Shown: positions 34,454-43,993, numbered from the stretch's first letter. The stretch: DNA of 64,000 nt from Streptomyces sp. AM 4-1-1 (GCF_029167625.1 NZ_CP119145.1:2108001-2172000), one strand, 5' to 3'. A program made the numbers and translations. Notes: a model not told the origin generated them from the letters alone.

Positions 34454-35943
34454 CTGTTCTTCTCCCGGGCCGGTACCGGCCAGGTGTGCACCGGACGGCG
34501 TGTCACGCTCAGCTCCGAGTAGGCGAGCACCAGCCGGCGCAGCGCGGACTCGTGGTCGTCATGCCTTTCGTACGCGTTCAGCGCGCGCCGCTGCCACACC
34601 GCACCGGTCTGTCCGGTGGACACCCGGTCCTCGATCACGCCCAGCGACTCCTCGGCCTCCGCCACGTCGACCCCGGCGGAGACCAGCCCGTCGAGGGCTG
34701 CGGGCAGCAACGCGCGGATGAGGTCCGGCGCCGGGCTCTGTTCCGGCGACGCCCTGCTTTCGCCGGGCCAGTGCAGCTGGGCGCCGAGCCCCAGTCGGGC
34801 CGCGCGGTAGAAGTTCTCCCGGACCGCCTCGAACGGCAGTGCGGCGTCCAGGTCTTCCGGCCGCGCGGCCAGATGGAGGGTCAGCCCGAGGAGGAACGCG
34901 GAGTTGGCGGTCATGTCGGCCGGAGTGGGGCCGCTCGGCAACGCGCGGAACTCGACGCGCAGATGGCCGGACGGGTCGTACACCGGGCGGTTCCACGTCC
35001 ACACCGTCCCCTGGTGCAGGGACAGTTCGTCCAGGCGGGGGAACTCGCCGGGCGCCAGGGGGTGGGCGGGGTGCTGCTCGGAGAGCACCGGCAGCAGGAC
35101 CTCGTGCCGGTGCACCGCGTCCGCGAAGAGCTGGACCGCGCCTCCCTTCAGCCAGCCGTCACCGAAGGCGACCCGGCCTCGCGAACCGGCCGGGTCCCCC
35201 GCGCCGCTCTCGCCGAAGCCCTGTTCGTACATGGGGATACGGGCCTCCTGCCACCCCCCGCGCCCCATCGGCAGGGACGAGTTGCCCGCCGCGGCGAGCA
35301 CCGGGGCGATCGCGAGCTGGGCCGCGTTGTACACGCGGGTGAACTCGTCGGGACGCACCAGCAGATGGACCTGCCACGAGCAGTTGGCCCCCTGTACGGC
35401 GATGGAGTCGGCGATGAGCGTGCTGTGCTCGTCGTCGGGCAGCACGAGGGCGTACGGAGTGGCCCGGAGCCGGGTCAGGGTGTGGTCGAGGACGCGGAAG
35501 CGGCGGTCGGCCGTCAGGAACGGTCTGCCCAGATCCGAGCGGGTGAGGGTGGGCAGGGTACCGATCATCACCGGCGCCGCTCCGTGCGCGCCGGCCGCCG
35601 CGGCGACGGCGGACAGCAGCTCCTCGGTCTCGGACCGCATCGCGGTGAACGGTCTGCCCCGCAGGGGGACGGGTCTGAGATTCACTTCGAGGTTGAATTG
35701 ATCGACTTCGAGAGCGACCCGGTCGTCCGCCACGGTTCGCCTGACTTGTTCGTTCAACGCGGTCGGGCGGCCGTCGTCCGTCATCAGGAACATTTCCAGT
35801 TCCGCGCCCACCGTGGTCTCGCACCGACCGAAGCCGGGACTGTCCACCACTTTTTCCAGAGCCGTGAGGCAATCCGTCAGACGCTCGCGGAAGATCGAAT
35901 AATCGGACTCCTCGAATTCGCTCTGCTTGATCTCTTTTCCCAT
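34450..35943 (-). CDS. Glutamate-cysteine ligase-like (GCS2) enzyme
   Basis: 497 residues, ATG 35943 with AGGAG upstream. The GCS2 fold features are TTVGAELEMFLMTDDG (first metal/glutamate site), EVDQFNLEVNLRP, PMGRGGWQEARIPMY and HLRVEFRALPSGPTPADM. GCS2 enzymes ligate the gamma-carboxyl of glutamate to an amine such as Cys, using ATP. Streptomyces lacks glutathione, and EgtA (ergothioneine) is one relative; no other ergothioneine gene is present here. Four-base coupling to the FAD oxidase argues that the two products work together, perhaps on a gamma-glutamylated amine. The exact substrate is unknown. Confidence 0.82.
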   Translation of the reverse strand: MGKEIKQSEFEESDYSIFRERLTDCLTALEKVVDSPGFGRCETTVGAELEMFLMTDDGRPTALNEQVRRTVADDRVALEVDQFNLEVNLRPVPLRGRPFTAMRSETEELLSAVAAAAGAHGAAPVMIGTLPTLTRSDLGRPFLTADRRFRVLDHTLTRLRATPYALVLPDDEHSTLIADSIAVQGANCSWQVHLLVRPDEFTRVYNAAQLAIAPVLAAAGNSSLPMGRGGWQEARIPMYEQGFGESGAGDPAGSRGRVAFGDGWLKGGAVQLFADAVHRHEVLLPVLSEQHPAHPLAPGEFPRLDELSLHQGTVWTWNRPVYDPSGHLRVEFRALPSGPTPADMTANSAFLLGLTLHLAARPEDLDAALPFEAVRENFYRAARLGLGAQLHWPGESRASPEQSPAPDLIRALLPAALDGLVSAGVDVAEAEESLGVIEDRVSTGQTGAVWQRRALNAYERHDDHESALRRLVLAYSELSVTRRPVHTWPVPAREKNR

Positions 35944-36180
35944 GCCGGGCTCCTAGTCCGAGGAGTGCGTACCGTGTCACACGGACCCGCCCATCCAAAG
36001 TACCCAGAAATCGGCGTGGGAATTTGATCACAATGCTTTTCGGCCTCTCCGCGAAGGCCGGGAAAACGCGGACGGACGAACGGCCGGGCGGGATTCCCGG
36101 TCCAGGAGTGGGCAGGCCGGCCCGAGCGAAGGGACGGCCGGAGGCAGGCAGCGGACGGAGGGAAGGGGAGGACAGCGAAA
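35944..36180. other. Promoter region of the ligase/oxidase operon
   Basis: TTGATCACAATGC and an adjacent AT-richer stretch (35985-36040) probably contain the promoter for the gene starting at 35943. No gene is seen. The S28 peptidase terminator follows at 36181. Confidence 0.5.
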
Positions 36181-36219
36181 GGCGGGCCGGGCACGCGAGA
36201 GGCGCGTACCCGGCCCGCC
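36181..36219 (-). terminator. Terminator of the S28 peptidase gene
   Basis: GGCGGGCCGGG (36181-36191) and CCCGGCCCGCC (36209-36219) form a perfect 11-bp stem. On the minus strand it is followed by TTTCGC, 29 bp after the peptidase stop. Confidence 0.75.
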
Positions 36220-36247
36220 GGGAGGAAACGCGGGGAGTCCCGCCGCG

Positions 36248-37738
36248 TCACGGACGCAGCGGACCGCCCAGCCGGTGCTCGGTCACGTCCCGCTTGTCGA
36301 GGCGCGCGTCGTACGTCGCGAGCGGCTTCGCCTTCGTCGGGTCGGCCTGCACGGCGGCCGGGGCGACGCCCGCCCAGCGCAGGATGGCCGCGGTGGCCTT
36401 CGCGTTGTCGGCGGGGTTCAGACCGGCCACGTTGGCGCCGTGGTTGGCACCGGGCGCGGTGAACACATAGCTGTCACGGGCGCCCGAGCCGAGGCGGAAG
36501 CGCTCGGAGCCCCACGGGTCGTTCTGCCCGTACACGTACATCATCCGGTCGGCGTGGTGCTTCACCCAGTTGTCCACGTCCCTCATCACCGCGGGCTGGA
36601 ACCGCATCGGGATCGAGCGCGGCACGAAGGTGCGCGGCGGCTGGTAGCCGTACCTGCTGAGGTTGCCGAGCCACGGCTGCTTGATGTCGGGCGAGCCGAG
36701 CTGTGTACCGGCCTGGTAGTAGTACGGGGTGTACGTCTCCAGGCCCTGGTCGGCGTAGGCCGAGAAGCCGGAGATCGCGTCGATCGAGTCCCAGATCGCC
36801 TGGTCGGACGCGTGCCGGGCGTCGGCCGGGATGGTGTCGCAGTCGGCCAGCAGGCTGTACTGCCAGAACGCCCAGATGTAGTCGAGGACGACCGCCTCGT
36901 ACGCCTTGTCGAGCGAGCCGACGGTGTTGAAGGTGTAGCCGTTGGCGGCGGCGTACTCCTTGTACTTCTTCTCCAGCGGCGCGCGGCGGATCAGTGCCTC
37001 GCGCTGCACGCCGTTCAGCTTGTCGCGGCACTCCTTGGTGCCGACGTTCCTGAAGAACCGGTCGTACGCCGAGTCCTCGTCGTTCACCACGTCGTTGGGC
37101 GCGACGTAGGCGACGACGCCGTCCATGTCACGCGGGTAGAAGCGCTCGAAGTAGGTGGCGGTCATCCCGCCCTTGGAGCCGCCCGTGGTGAGCCACTTCT
37201 TGTCGTAGATCTTCTTCAGCGCGGTGAAGACCCGGTGCTGGTCACTGGCGGCCTGCCAGATGTCGAGCTTGGACCAGTCCGCGGGGGACGGCCGGGACGG
37301 GGTGAAGAAACGGTACTCCAGGGAGACCTGGTTGCCGTCGACAATGCGGGTGGGCTCCGAACGGCTGGGATTGGTGGAGACGTTGTAACCGCTGGTGTAG
37401 AAGACCGTCGGCCGGGACGTGTCCTTGTGCAGCAGGGTGATGCGCTGCTTGAACGTCCCCTTGCCCGGGTGCCGGTGGTCGATCGGCTGGGTGTATTCGA
37501 GGACGAAGAATCGGTATCCGGTATAGGGCTTCTCCTCGATCAGGCTCATTCCCGGGATCGCCAGGATACGGTCCTTGATGTCCGAACTGCTGGCGTTTCC
37601 GCCGTTGCCGGTGACGCTGTTGCTGCTCCGCGTTGTGGCCGGTTCCGCGGCGGTGGCCGCACCGACCGAGGTTCCGGTCGCACCCACCGTGCCGATGAGC
37701 ACCGCGAGCGACAGAATTCCCCTGAGCGCCTTGCGCAT
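36248..37738 (-). CDS. Secreted S28-family prolyl aminopeptidase
   Basis: 496 residues with a Sec signal (MRKALRGILSLAVLIGTVGA, then a long Ala/Thr stretch). The alpha/beta hydrolase catalytic Ser lies in LTTGGSKGGMTATYFERFYP, the Asp in YVYGQNDPWGSERF and the His in APGANHGANV. Trp/Tyr-rich substrate-binding segments resemble the Streptomyces prolyl tri/tetrapeptidyl aminopeptidases. It would release N-terminal tri- or tetrapeptides ending in Pro from extracellular proteins. GGAGGG lies three bases before ATG 37738, close but usable. Confidence 0.9.
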   Translation of the reverse strand: MRKALRGILSLAVLIGTVGATGTSVGAATAAEPATTRSSNSVTGNGGNASSSDIKDRILAIPGMSLIEEKPYTGYRFFVLEYTQPIDHRHPGKGTFKQRITLLHKDTSRPTVFYTSGYNVSTNPSRSEPTRIVDGNQVSLEYRFFTPSRPSPADWSKLDIWQAASDQHRVFTALKKIYDKKWLTTGGSKGGMTATYFERFYPRDMDGVVAYVAPNDVVNDEDSAYDRFFRNVGTKECRDKLNGVQREALIRRAPLEKKYKEYAAANGYTFNTVGSLDKAYEAVVLDYIWAFWQYSLLADCDTIPADARHASDQAIWDSIDAISGFSAYADQGLETYTPYYYQAGTQLGSPDIKQPWLGNLSRYGYQPPRTFVPRSIPMRFQPAVMRDVDNWVKHHADRMMYVYGQNDPWGSERFRLGSGARDSYVFTAPGANHGANVAGLNPADNAKATAAILRWAGVAPAAVQADPTKAKPLATYDARLDKRDVTEHRLGGPLRP

Positions 37739-37807
37739 ACACCCTCCACTTGGTTCACGACAGTCGCCGTGAACCTAGCGGGGTGTCACCCGCACCGCCA
37801 GACCCGG

Positions 37808-38179
37808 TCAGCAGAGAATCCAGCCGGTGTCGGCCGACTTCCCCGCTATCGTGCCGGACACCCGTACGCAGCGATTCAGCGCATGGACCGTCACCGGGCC
37901 CGCCTGGGAGGTGAATGTGCCGCTGTCGACGACGGCGCGTCCGCCGCGCGGCTGCACCCGTACGGTCATGGGGCGGGCCGCCCCCGGTTTCCTGGCGACG
38001 GCGAGGGCGCAGGCGTAGGCGCGGCTCTTGTAGACGCGCAGTTCCCCGGTGGCGAACGGCACGACCTTGGCGGGCCGTCCGGCGCAGACCGACACGGCAC
38101 GCGCGTGGGGCGTGTCGAAGCCGGCGAGGACCAGTCCGAGAGCGGCGACCAGGGGCAGGACGAGGAACCGCGTCAGCAC
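37808..38179 (-). CDS. Small secreted hypothetical protein
   Basis: 123 residues from GTG 38179: a hydrophobic signal (VLTRFLVLPLVAALGLVLAG), then a mature ~95 residues with Cys in SVCAGRPAK, YACALAV, LNRCVRVSG and the terminal WILC, that is, four Cys. The upstream frame to 38302 is an Arg/Thr-rich GC-repeat and is not taken. The beta-strand-like pattern (MTVRVQPRGGRAVVDSGTF) suggests a small extracellular domain of unknown function. No motif for an enzyme is seen. Confidence 0.7.
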   Translation of the reverse strand: MLTRFLVLPLVAALGLVLAGFDTPHARAVSVCAGRPAKVVPFATGELRVYKSRAYACALAVARKPGAARPMTVRVQPRGGRAVVDSGTFTSQAGPVTVHALNRCVRVSGTIAGKSADTGWILC

Positions 38180-38471
38180 CGCCCCCCGCCGACCGCACGA
38201 CGCCGTCCGGGCCGTGCGGGCCATTCCGGCCACGCGCGCCGTCCGGGCCACGCACGCCGTCCAGGTCGTTCGGATCGTCCGCGACCTCGGCGGTTCCACC
38301 ATTGACGCTCACCCCATCGAACACTCTCGCCCTTGGCTGGCACATGCACGTACATGCGTACGACGCCCGGGGCCATCCGGAGGTTGCGCTCGGCGCGGTA
38401 CCCACGCACAGTCACGAAAACGGACACCATGATTCCAACAGGACATACCCGTACGAGAGTTAGGAATCGCC

Positions 38472-38942
38472 ATGCTTCGTTCGCCCAGTCCCCGCACCGC
38501 GGGCCGCGCGCTGCTCGTCTCCGCTCTGCTCACCGCCGTGTCGGCGCTCCCGGCCACCGCCGCCGCCCCGCAGGCGCCCACGGCCCCGGCCGCGCACAGC
38601 GTCGCACTCGCCCCGGCCGTGCAGCAGGTCGGCCACTTCTACGGCGCGTACATCGACGCGCTCGGCGGCCACGACCGGGCACTGGCCACCGCGCTCCGGA
38701 CGTTCTACCTGACGCCGCGGCTCCGCGCCGAGCTGCGCGACTGGGAGAGCCGGCACCACGCCGACGGCGTGCTCCGCTCGCAGAACGTCCCGACGGGCTA
38801 CCAGGTCACCCAGGGCAGCAGCGGCGCCGGGCACACCTGGTCGCGCGTCCGGCTCGCCTGGGGCACCGGCGAGCACCGCACGTACACCCAGCTGACCGTG
38901 CAGTCGGATCTGCGGACCGGGAAGATCTCGTACATCCGCTGA
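38472..38942 (+). CDS. Secreted hypothetical protein
   Basis: 156 residues, ATG 38472 with a TTAGGA site upstream. A Sec signal (residues 1-30, ALLVSALLTAVSALPATAAA) precedes a mature domain with VGHFYGAYIDALGGHDRALA and RTYTQLTVQSDLRTGKISYI. This resembles small actinobacterial exported proteins without assigned function (NTF2/cystatin-like alpha+beta pattern). It has no cysteines. Confidence 0.75.
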   Translation: MLRSPSPRTAGRALLVSALLTAVSALPATAAAPQAPTAPAAHSVALAPAVQQVGHFYGAYIDALGGHDRALATALRTFYLTPRLRAELRDWESRHHADGVLRSQNVPTGYQVTQGSSGAGHTWSRVRLAWGTGEHRTYTQLTVQSDLRTGKISYIR

Positions 38943-39086
38943 CGCCGCCCCGACCGCACGGGCACGCCCCGGAACTCCGGCGGCCGGACCCCTCCGCCGC
39001 CGGACCGGGCCTCGCCGCCCGGACCGGGCTCCCCGGCCGGACCGGTTCCCGCCGCCGGGCCCGCCCGCGCTCTCACACCCCGCCGG

Positions 39087-42000
39087 TCACACCCCGGCGG
39101 GCTCGTCCTCCCCTATGAAGGTCCGCCACAACAGGGCGTAATGCCCTTCCCCGCGCAGCAGTTCGTCATGGGTGCCGTCCTCGACGACACGGCCGTGGTC
39201 CATCACCACGACCCGGTCGGCGCGGGCGGCCGTGGTCAGCCGGTGGGCCACGACCAGCGTGGTGCGCCTGCCGGTGAGCCGGTCGGTGGCCTGGTTGACC
39301 AGGGCCTCCGACGCGAGGTCGAGCGCGGCGGTCGCCTCGTCCAGGAGCAGGATGTCGGGATCGACCAGCTCGGCGCGGGCCAGCGCGATGAGCTGGCGCT
39401 GACCGGCCGACAGATTCCGGCCCCGCTCGGCCACCTCGTACAGATAGCCCCCGTCCAGGGTGGCGATCATGTCGTGGGCGCCGACCGCGCGGGCCGCCGC
39501 CTCCACCGCCGCGTCGGTGGCCTCGGGCCGTCCGTACGCGATGGCGTCACGGACCGTCCCCGCGAAGAGGTACGCCTCCTGCGGCACGACGCCGAGCCGG
39601 TGCCGGTACGCGGTGAGGCCCAGCTCGCGCAGATCGGTGCCGTCGACGGTGATCCGCCCGCTCGTCGGGTCGTAGTAGCGGGCGACCAGCTTGACCAGGG
39701 TCGACTTCCCGGCGCCCGTCTCGCCGACGAACGCGACCGTCTGGCCGGCCGGAATCCGCAGATCGACGTCGCTGAGCGCCTCTTCGGCGTCCTCCCCGGC
39801 CCCGTACACGAACGACACGTTCTCGAACGCGATCTCCCCGCGCAGCACCGTGACGTCCTTCGGCCGATCGGTGTCGGCGGTGGAGGTCGGCTCCCGCAGG
39901 AGTTCCTGGATGCGGCCCAGCGAGACCGTGGCCTGCTGATAGCCGTCGAAGACCTGCGAGAGCTGCTGCACGGGCGCGAAGAACAGGTCGATGTAGAGGA
40001 GGTACGCCACCAGCGCGCCCGTGGTGAGCGTGCCGTTGTCGACCCGGCCCGCGCCGACGATCAGCACGGCGGCGGCGGCCACGGACGACAGCAGCTGGAC
40101 GAACGGGAAGTAGACCGAGATCAGCCACTGGCCGCGCACCCGGGCCTGCCGGTAGTGGTCGCTGCGCGCGGCGAACCGGTCGGCGCCGTCCCGCTCGCGC
40201 CGGAACGCCTGCACGATCCGCAGCCCGGACACGGACTCCTGGAGGTCGGCGTTGACGGCGCTGATGCGCTCACGGGCCAGCTCGTACGCCTTGACGCTCC
40301 GGCGGCGGAAGAAGAACGTGCCGACGACCAGCAGCGGAAGCGTGGCGAAGACGACCAGCGCCAGCTGCACGTCGAGCACCAGCAGCGCGAGCATGATGCC
40401 GAAGAAGGTGACGACCGAGACGAACGCCGTGACCAGACCGGTCTGGAGGAACGTCGACAGCGCGTCCACGTCCGTCGTCATCCGGGTCATGATGCGGCCG
40501 GTCAGCTCGCGCTCGTAGTAGTCGAGGCCGAGCCGCTGGAGCTGCGCGAAGATCTTCAGCCGCAGTGAGTACAGGACGCGCTCACCGGTCCGGCCCGTCA
40601 TCCGGGTCTCGCCGATCTGGGCGACCCACTGCACGAGCACCACGACCAGCGCGAGCGCGGACGCCGCCCAGACGGCGCCGAGTGCCATCTTCGTGACGCC
40701 CTGGTCGATGCCGTGCCGGATCAGTACGGGAAGCAGCAGGCCCGCGCCCGCGTCCACGGCCACCAGGCCCAGGCTGACCAGCAGCGGCAGCCCGAAGCCG
40801 CCCAGCAGCCTGCGCAGTCCGTACGAGTCCTCGGCGCGCACCGCGCGGGCCTCGTCGATGGCGGGGGTGTCGGTGGCGGGGGGCAGCGCCTCGACCTGGG
40901 CGAGGAGTTCCGGGGTGGCCGGCATGCCCGCGGCCCCGGTGGACAGCGGTTTCTCGTCGCGAATCCACAGCTCGGGGGTGATGCCCCGTTCCGCGTCGAA
41001 CTCGGCGTCCAGCTCCTCCTGGAGCGCGCGGTCGTCCTCGACGCCCGCCGGCCCTGCGGTCGCCGGCCGGTGGCCGGGCGAGGCGCCGCCCAGCTCGTCC
41101 GGATCGGTGAGCAGGCGCCGGTAGAGGGCGGAGCGGGCCTCCAGCTCCTCGTGCGTACCGATGTCGGCGAGCCGTCCCGCGTCGAGGACGGCGATCCGGT
41201 CGGCGAGGCCGAGGGTGGAACGGCGGTGGGCTATGAGGAGGGTGGTGCGGCCCTCCATGACGTGCCGCAGCGCTTCGTGGATCTCGTGCTCGACGCGGGC
41301 GTCGACGGCGGAGGTGGCGTCGTCGAGGAGGAGCAGCCGGGGGTCGGCGAGGATGGCGCGGGCGAGGGCGACGCGCTGGCGCTGGCCGCCGGAGAGGGTC
41401 AGTCCGTGCTCGCCGACCGTGGTGCCGTAACCCTCGGGGAGTTCACTGATGAAGCCGTGGGCCTGCGCGGCGCGGGCGGCCCGCTCGATCTGTTCCTGGG
41501 TGGCGTCGGGGACTCCGTACGCGATGTTGGCTCGGACGGTGTCGGAGAACAGGAAGCTGTCCTCCGGTACGAGGCCGATGAGGGCCCGGAGCGAGTCGTG
41601 GGTCAGTTCGCGGACGTCGTGGCCGCCGACCAGGACGGCGCCGCGCGTCACGTCGTAGAAGCGGGGCAGCAGGAGCGAGACGGTGGACTTGCCGCTGCCG
41701 GAGGCGCCCACGAGGGCGACGGTCTCACCGGGCTCGATGGTGAGCGAGAACCCGTCGAGGACGGGCCGGTCGTCGTCGTACCCGAACCGTACGTCGTCGA
41801 ACTCGACGCTCGCCGGTGCGTCGGCGGGCAGTTCCTTCGTACCGTCCGTCATCGTCGGCTCGGTGTCGATGAGCTCCAGGACGCGCTCCACACCGGCCCG
41901 TGCCTGCTGTCCGACGGTGAGGACCATGGCGAGCATCCGGACCGGGCCGACGAGCTGGGCGAGGTAGGTGGAGAACGCGACGAAGGTGCCGAGGGTGATC

Positions 42001-42869
42001 TCGCCCCGGGTGGCGAGCCAGCCGCCGAGGGCGAGCATCGCGACCTGGCCGAGCGCGGGGACGGACTGGAGGGCGGGGGTGTAGCGGGAGTTCAGCCGGA
42101 TCGTGCGGAGCCGTCCGGCGAAGAGCCTGCGGCTGACCTCGCGGAGCTTGCCGGTCTCCTGGTCCTCCTGCCCGAACCCCTTGACGACCCGCACCCCGGA
42201 GACGGCGCCGTCGACGACCCCGGCGACGGCGGCGGCCTGCCCCTGGGCGTACCAGGTGGCGGGGAAGAGACGGGTGCGGCTGCGGCGCGCGATGTACCAG
42301 AGGGCGGGGGCGACGGCGAGCGCGACGAGGGTCAGCAGCGGGGAGAGCCACGCCATGATCACCAGGGACAGCAGGAAGAGCAGGACGTTCCCGATGGTCA
42401 TCGGGAGCATGAAGAGGAGCCCCTGGATCAGCTGGAGGTCGCTGGTGGCCCGCCCGACGACCTGCCCGGTGGACAGCTCGTCCTGCCGCTTCCCGTCGAG
42501 CCGGGTGATCGTGGCGTACATGTCGGTACGGAGGTCGTGCTGCACGTCGAGGGCGAGCCGGCCGCCGTAGTAGCGGCGGATGTACGTGGAGACGTACACG
42601 AGCACGGCGGCGCCGATCAGGAGCCCGGTCCAGACGGCGAGGGAACGGGTGTGGTCGCCGACCACGTCGTCGATGATGACCTTCGTGATGAGCGGTACGA
42701 GGGCCATCACCGCCATGCCGGCGAGCGACGAGCCGAGCGCCAGGAGGACGTTGCGCCGGTAACGCCAGGCGTAACCGCCGAGCCGCCGGCCCCATCCCTG
42801 GTCCTGGCGCGGCCGGCCGGTCGCAGGTGTCTCCCGTTCGAGCCCCTGCTCGTGGTCCTGGTCCGTCAC
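39087..42869 (-). CDS. Fused ABC exporter: two TMD-NBD halves in one chain
   Basis: 1260 residues. The order is TMD1 (~40-330), NBD1 (~360-595), linker, TMD2 (~690-980) and NBD2 (~1020-1250). NBD1 has Walker A GASGSGKST and signature LSGGQRQR, but Walker B ends LLLLDDATSAVD, so the catalytic Glu is Asp. NBD2 has Walker A GETGAGKST and Walker B ILLLDEATAALD with the Glu, but its signature is LSAGQRQL. This is the asymmetric-site pattern of heterodimeric exporters (TM287/288, BmrCD), here fused as in mycobacterial Rv0194. It is probably a drug or lipid exporter. GTG 42869 is chosen for GGGGAGG five bases upstream. Confidence 0.93.
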   Translation of the reverse strand: MTDQDHEQGLERETPATGRPRQDQGWGRRLGGYAWRYRRNVLLALGSSLAGMAVMALVPLITKVIIDDVVGDHTRSLAVWTGLLIGAAVLVYVSTYIRRYYGGRLALDVQHDLRTDMYATITRLDGKRQDELSTGQVVGRATSDLQLIQGLLFMLPMTIGNVLLFLLSLVIMAWLSPLLTLVALAVAPALWYIARRSRTRLFPATWYAQGQAAAVAGVVDGAVSGVRVVKGFGQEDQETGKLREVSRRLFAGRLRTIRLNSRYTPALQSVPALGQVAMLALGGWLATRGEITLGTFVAFSTYLAQLVGPVRMLAMVLTVGQQARAGVERVLELIDTEPTMTDGTKELPADAPASVEFDDVRFGYDDDRPVLDGFSLTIEPGETVALVGASGSGKSTVSLLLPRFYDVTRGAVLVGGHDVRELTHDSLRALIGLVPEDSFLFSDTVRANIAYGVPDATQEQIERAARAAQAHGFISELPEGYGTTVGEHGLTLSGGQRQRVALARAILADPRLLLLDDATSAVDARVEHEIHEALRHVMEGRTTLLIAHRRSTLGLADRIAVLDAGRLADIGTHEELEARSALYRRLLTDPDELGGASPGHRPATAGPAGVEDDRALQEELDAEFDAERGITPELWIRDEKPLSTGAAGMPATPELLAQVEALPPATDTPAIDEARAVRAEDSYGLRRLLGGFGLPLLVSLGLVAVDAGAGLLLPVLIRHGIDQGVTKMALGAVWAASALALVVVLVQWVAQIGETRMTGRTGERVLYSLRLKIFAQLQRLGLDYYERELTGRIMTRMTTDVDALSTFLQTGLVTAFVSVVTFFGIMLALLVLDVQLALVVFATLPLLVVGTFFFRRRSVKAYELARERISAVNADLQESVSGLRIVQAFRRERDGADRFAARSDHYRQARVRGQWLISVYFPFVQLLSSVAAAAVLIVGAGRVDNGTLTTGALVAYLLYIDLFFAPVQQLSQVFDGYQQATVSLGRIQELLREPTSTADTDRPKDVTVLRGEIAFENVSFVYGAGEDAEEALSDVDLRIPAGQTVAFVGETGAGKSTLVKLVARYYDPTSGRITVDGTDLRELGLTAYRHRLGVVPQEAYLFAGTVRDAIAYGRPEATDAAVEAAARAVGAHDMIATLDGGYLYEVAERGRNLSAGQRQLIALARAELVDPDILLLDEATAALDLASEALVNQATDRLTGRRTTLVVAHRLTTAARADRVVVMDHGRVVEDGTHDELLRGEGHYALLWRTFIGEDEPAGV

Positions 42870-43139
42870 CGGTGCCTCCCCGTTCGAGCTGTTCTGCCGC
42901 AAGGCAGCAACGCGCTGGGCAGCGCATTTCATCCCGCTGTAACAAAAGACCGGTCTTCTGACCTAGGTCCTGGGGGCGTTCCGGCGCGCAGAGGGCGCTT
43001 GTGGGGGTGGGGGCGCGGGATGGGGTGACGGCCGGCGCGCGGGGAGCGACGTCAACGTATGAGGGCGCGTCCACTCGTTCTGCTGACTTCACAGCCACTT
43101 CATGGCGTCATACAGTGAGAGATATATACGTTGCCCCAT

Positions 43140-43508
43140 ATGGATGCGCCTTTCATCATCGAGATCGAGCCGGAGGTCCGACTGTGGCTGACCAATCTGC
43201 CGAAACACGACTACGAGCGGGCTGAGCATGCCGCCGACCGCCTGGCCCGCAGCGCCAGGACACTCGGAGAGCCACACTCCCGGCATCTGGGCGACGGCGT
43301 GCGGGAGCTGAGATTCGAGATGGGACGGGCCCGCGAAGCAGTGCGAATTTCGTACTGGCTGGCCCCGGAGCGCCGGGTCGTGCTCCTGACCGTCTTCCGT
43401 AAGACGCGACAGCGCGAGAATGCCGAGGTCGCTCGCGCCAGACGCGCGAAGACCGCCTGTGAGGCGGAGCACAAGCCGGCACATGACACATTCACCCGCG
43501 ACGTCTAG
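43140..43508 (+). CDS. HigB/RelE-like toxin (Gp49 family)
   Basis: 122 residues (ATG 43140; TTG 43131 is possible). The sequence FIIEIEPEVRLWLTNLPKHD, then LGDGVRELRFEMGRAREAVRISYWL and VVLLTVFRKTRQRENAEVAR, is the HigB-type mRNA interferase pattern. The upstream DNA is unusually A+T-rich (AGTGAGAGATATATACG). It is followed 14 bp later by an XRE gene, the toxin-first order of HigBA. The pair may stabilise the nearby accessory region. The conserved RExR and FRKT residues look intact, so it is probably functional. Confidence 0.85.
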   Translation: MDAPFIIEIEPEVRLWLTNLPKHDYERAEHAADRLARSARTLGEPHSRHLGDGVRELRFEMGRAREAVRISYWLAPERRVVLLTVFRKTRQRENAEVARARRAKTACEAEHKPAHDTFTRDV

Positions 43509-43522
43509 AAAGGAAGCGCCTC

Positions 43523-43993
43523 GTGGTCAGTCACGCGGAGTGGAAGCTCGCCCGGGATCGGAAGGTCGCCGAAAGCATCTCGGAGGGCGAGGACAACGCA
43601 GAAAGCGCGGAGCGCGTAAGGCGCCGCCAGGAGCTCGACCTGGCATGGGATCTCGGGCAGGCGGTGTACGACCGTCGCACCGCGCTGGGGATCGCGCAGA
43701 CCGAGCTGGCGCGGCGCGCGAAGATGACACAACCGCAGGTCTCCAAGCTGGAGCTGGGCGGCACGATGCCCACGGTCCCGCTGCTCGCCCGGTTGGCGCG
43801 GGCCATGGACTCCGTCTTCACACTGGAGATCGACGGTGAGGCGATTCGTATCGCCTTCACCGCGCAGACGGAGTCAGGTGCCGCCGGCACCGCGGCACGG
43901 AGGCCCCACGCCGGGTCCGCACCCGGCACCGCCCATGCCGAGCCGGACGACGAGGAGGTCTCGGCGCCACAGGCTCGGGCCGTGGGCGGCTGA
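43523..43993 (+). CDS. HigA-like XRE antitoxin
   Basis: 156 residues from GTG 43523 (AAGGAAG 9 bases upstream). The XRE helix-turn-helix lies at residues ~51-90 (LGIAQTELARRAKMTQPQVS), followed by a strand-like segment (VFTLEIDGEAIRIAF). It neutralises the toxin encoded just upstream and probably represses the promoter. The last ~40 residues are an Ala/Pro/Gly-rich tail beyond the usual length of the family. Confidence 0.85.
   Translation: MVSHAEWKLARDRKVAESISEGEDNAESAERVRRRQELDLAWDLGQAVYDRRTALGIAQTELARRAKMTQPQVSKLELGGTMPTVPLLARLARAMDSVFTLEIDGEAIRIAFTAQTESGAAGTAARRPHAGSAPGTAHAEPDDEEVSAPQARAVGG

Noticed and set aside
38179..38320. Collagen-like GXY protein in an alternative frame upstream of the 37808 gene
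   Set aside because: The Gly-Pro-Asp triplets come from simple GC repeats, there is no plausible start, and the real signal peptide begins at 38179 in another frame.
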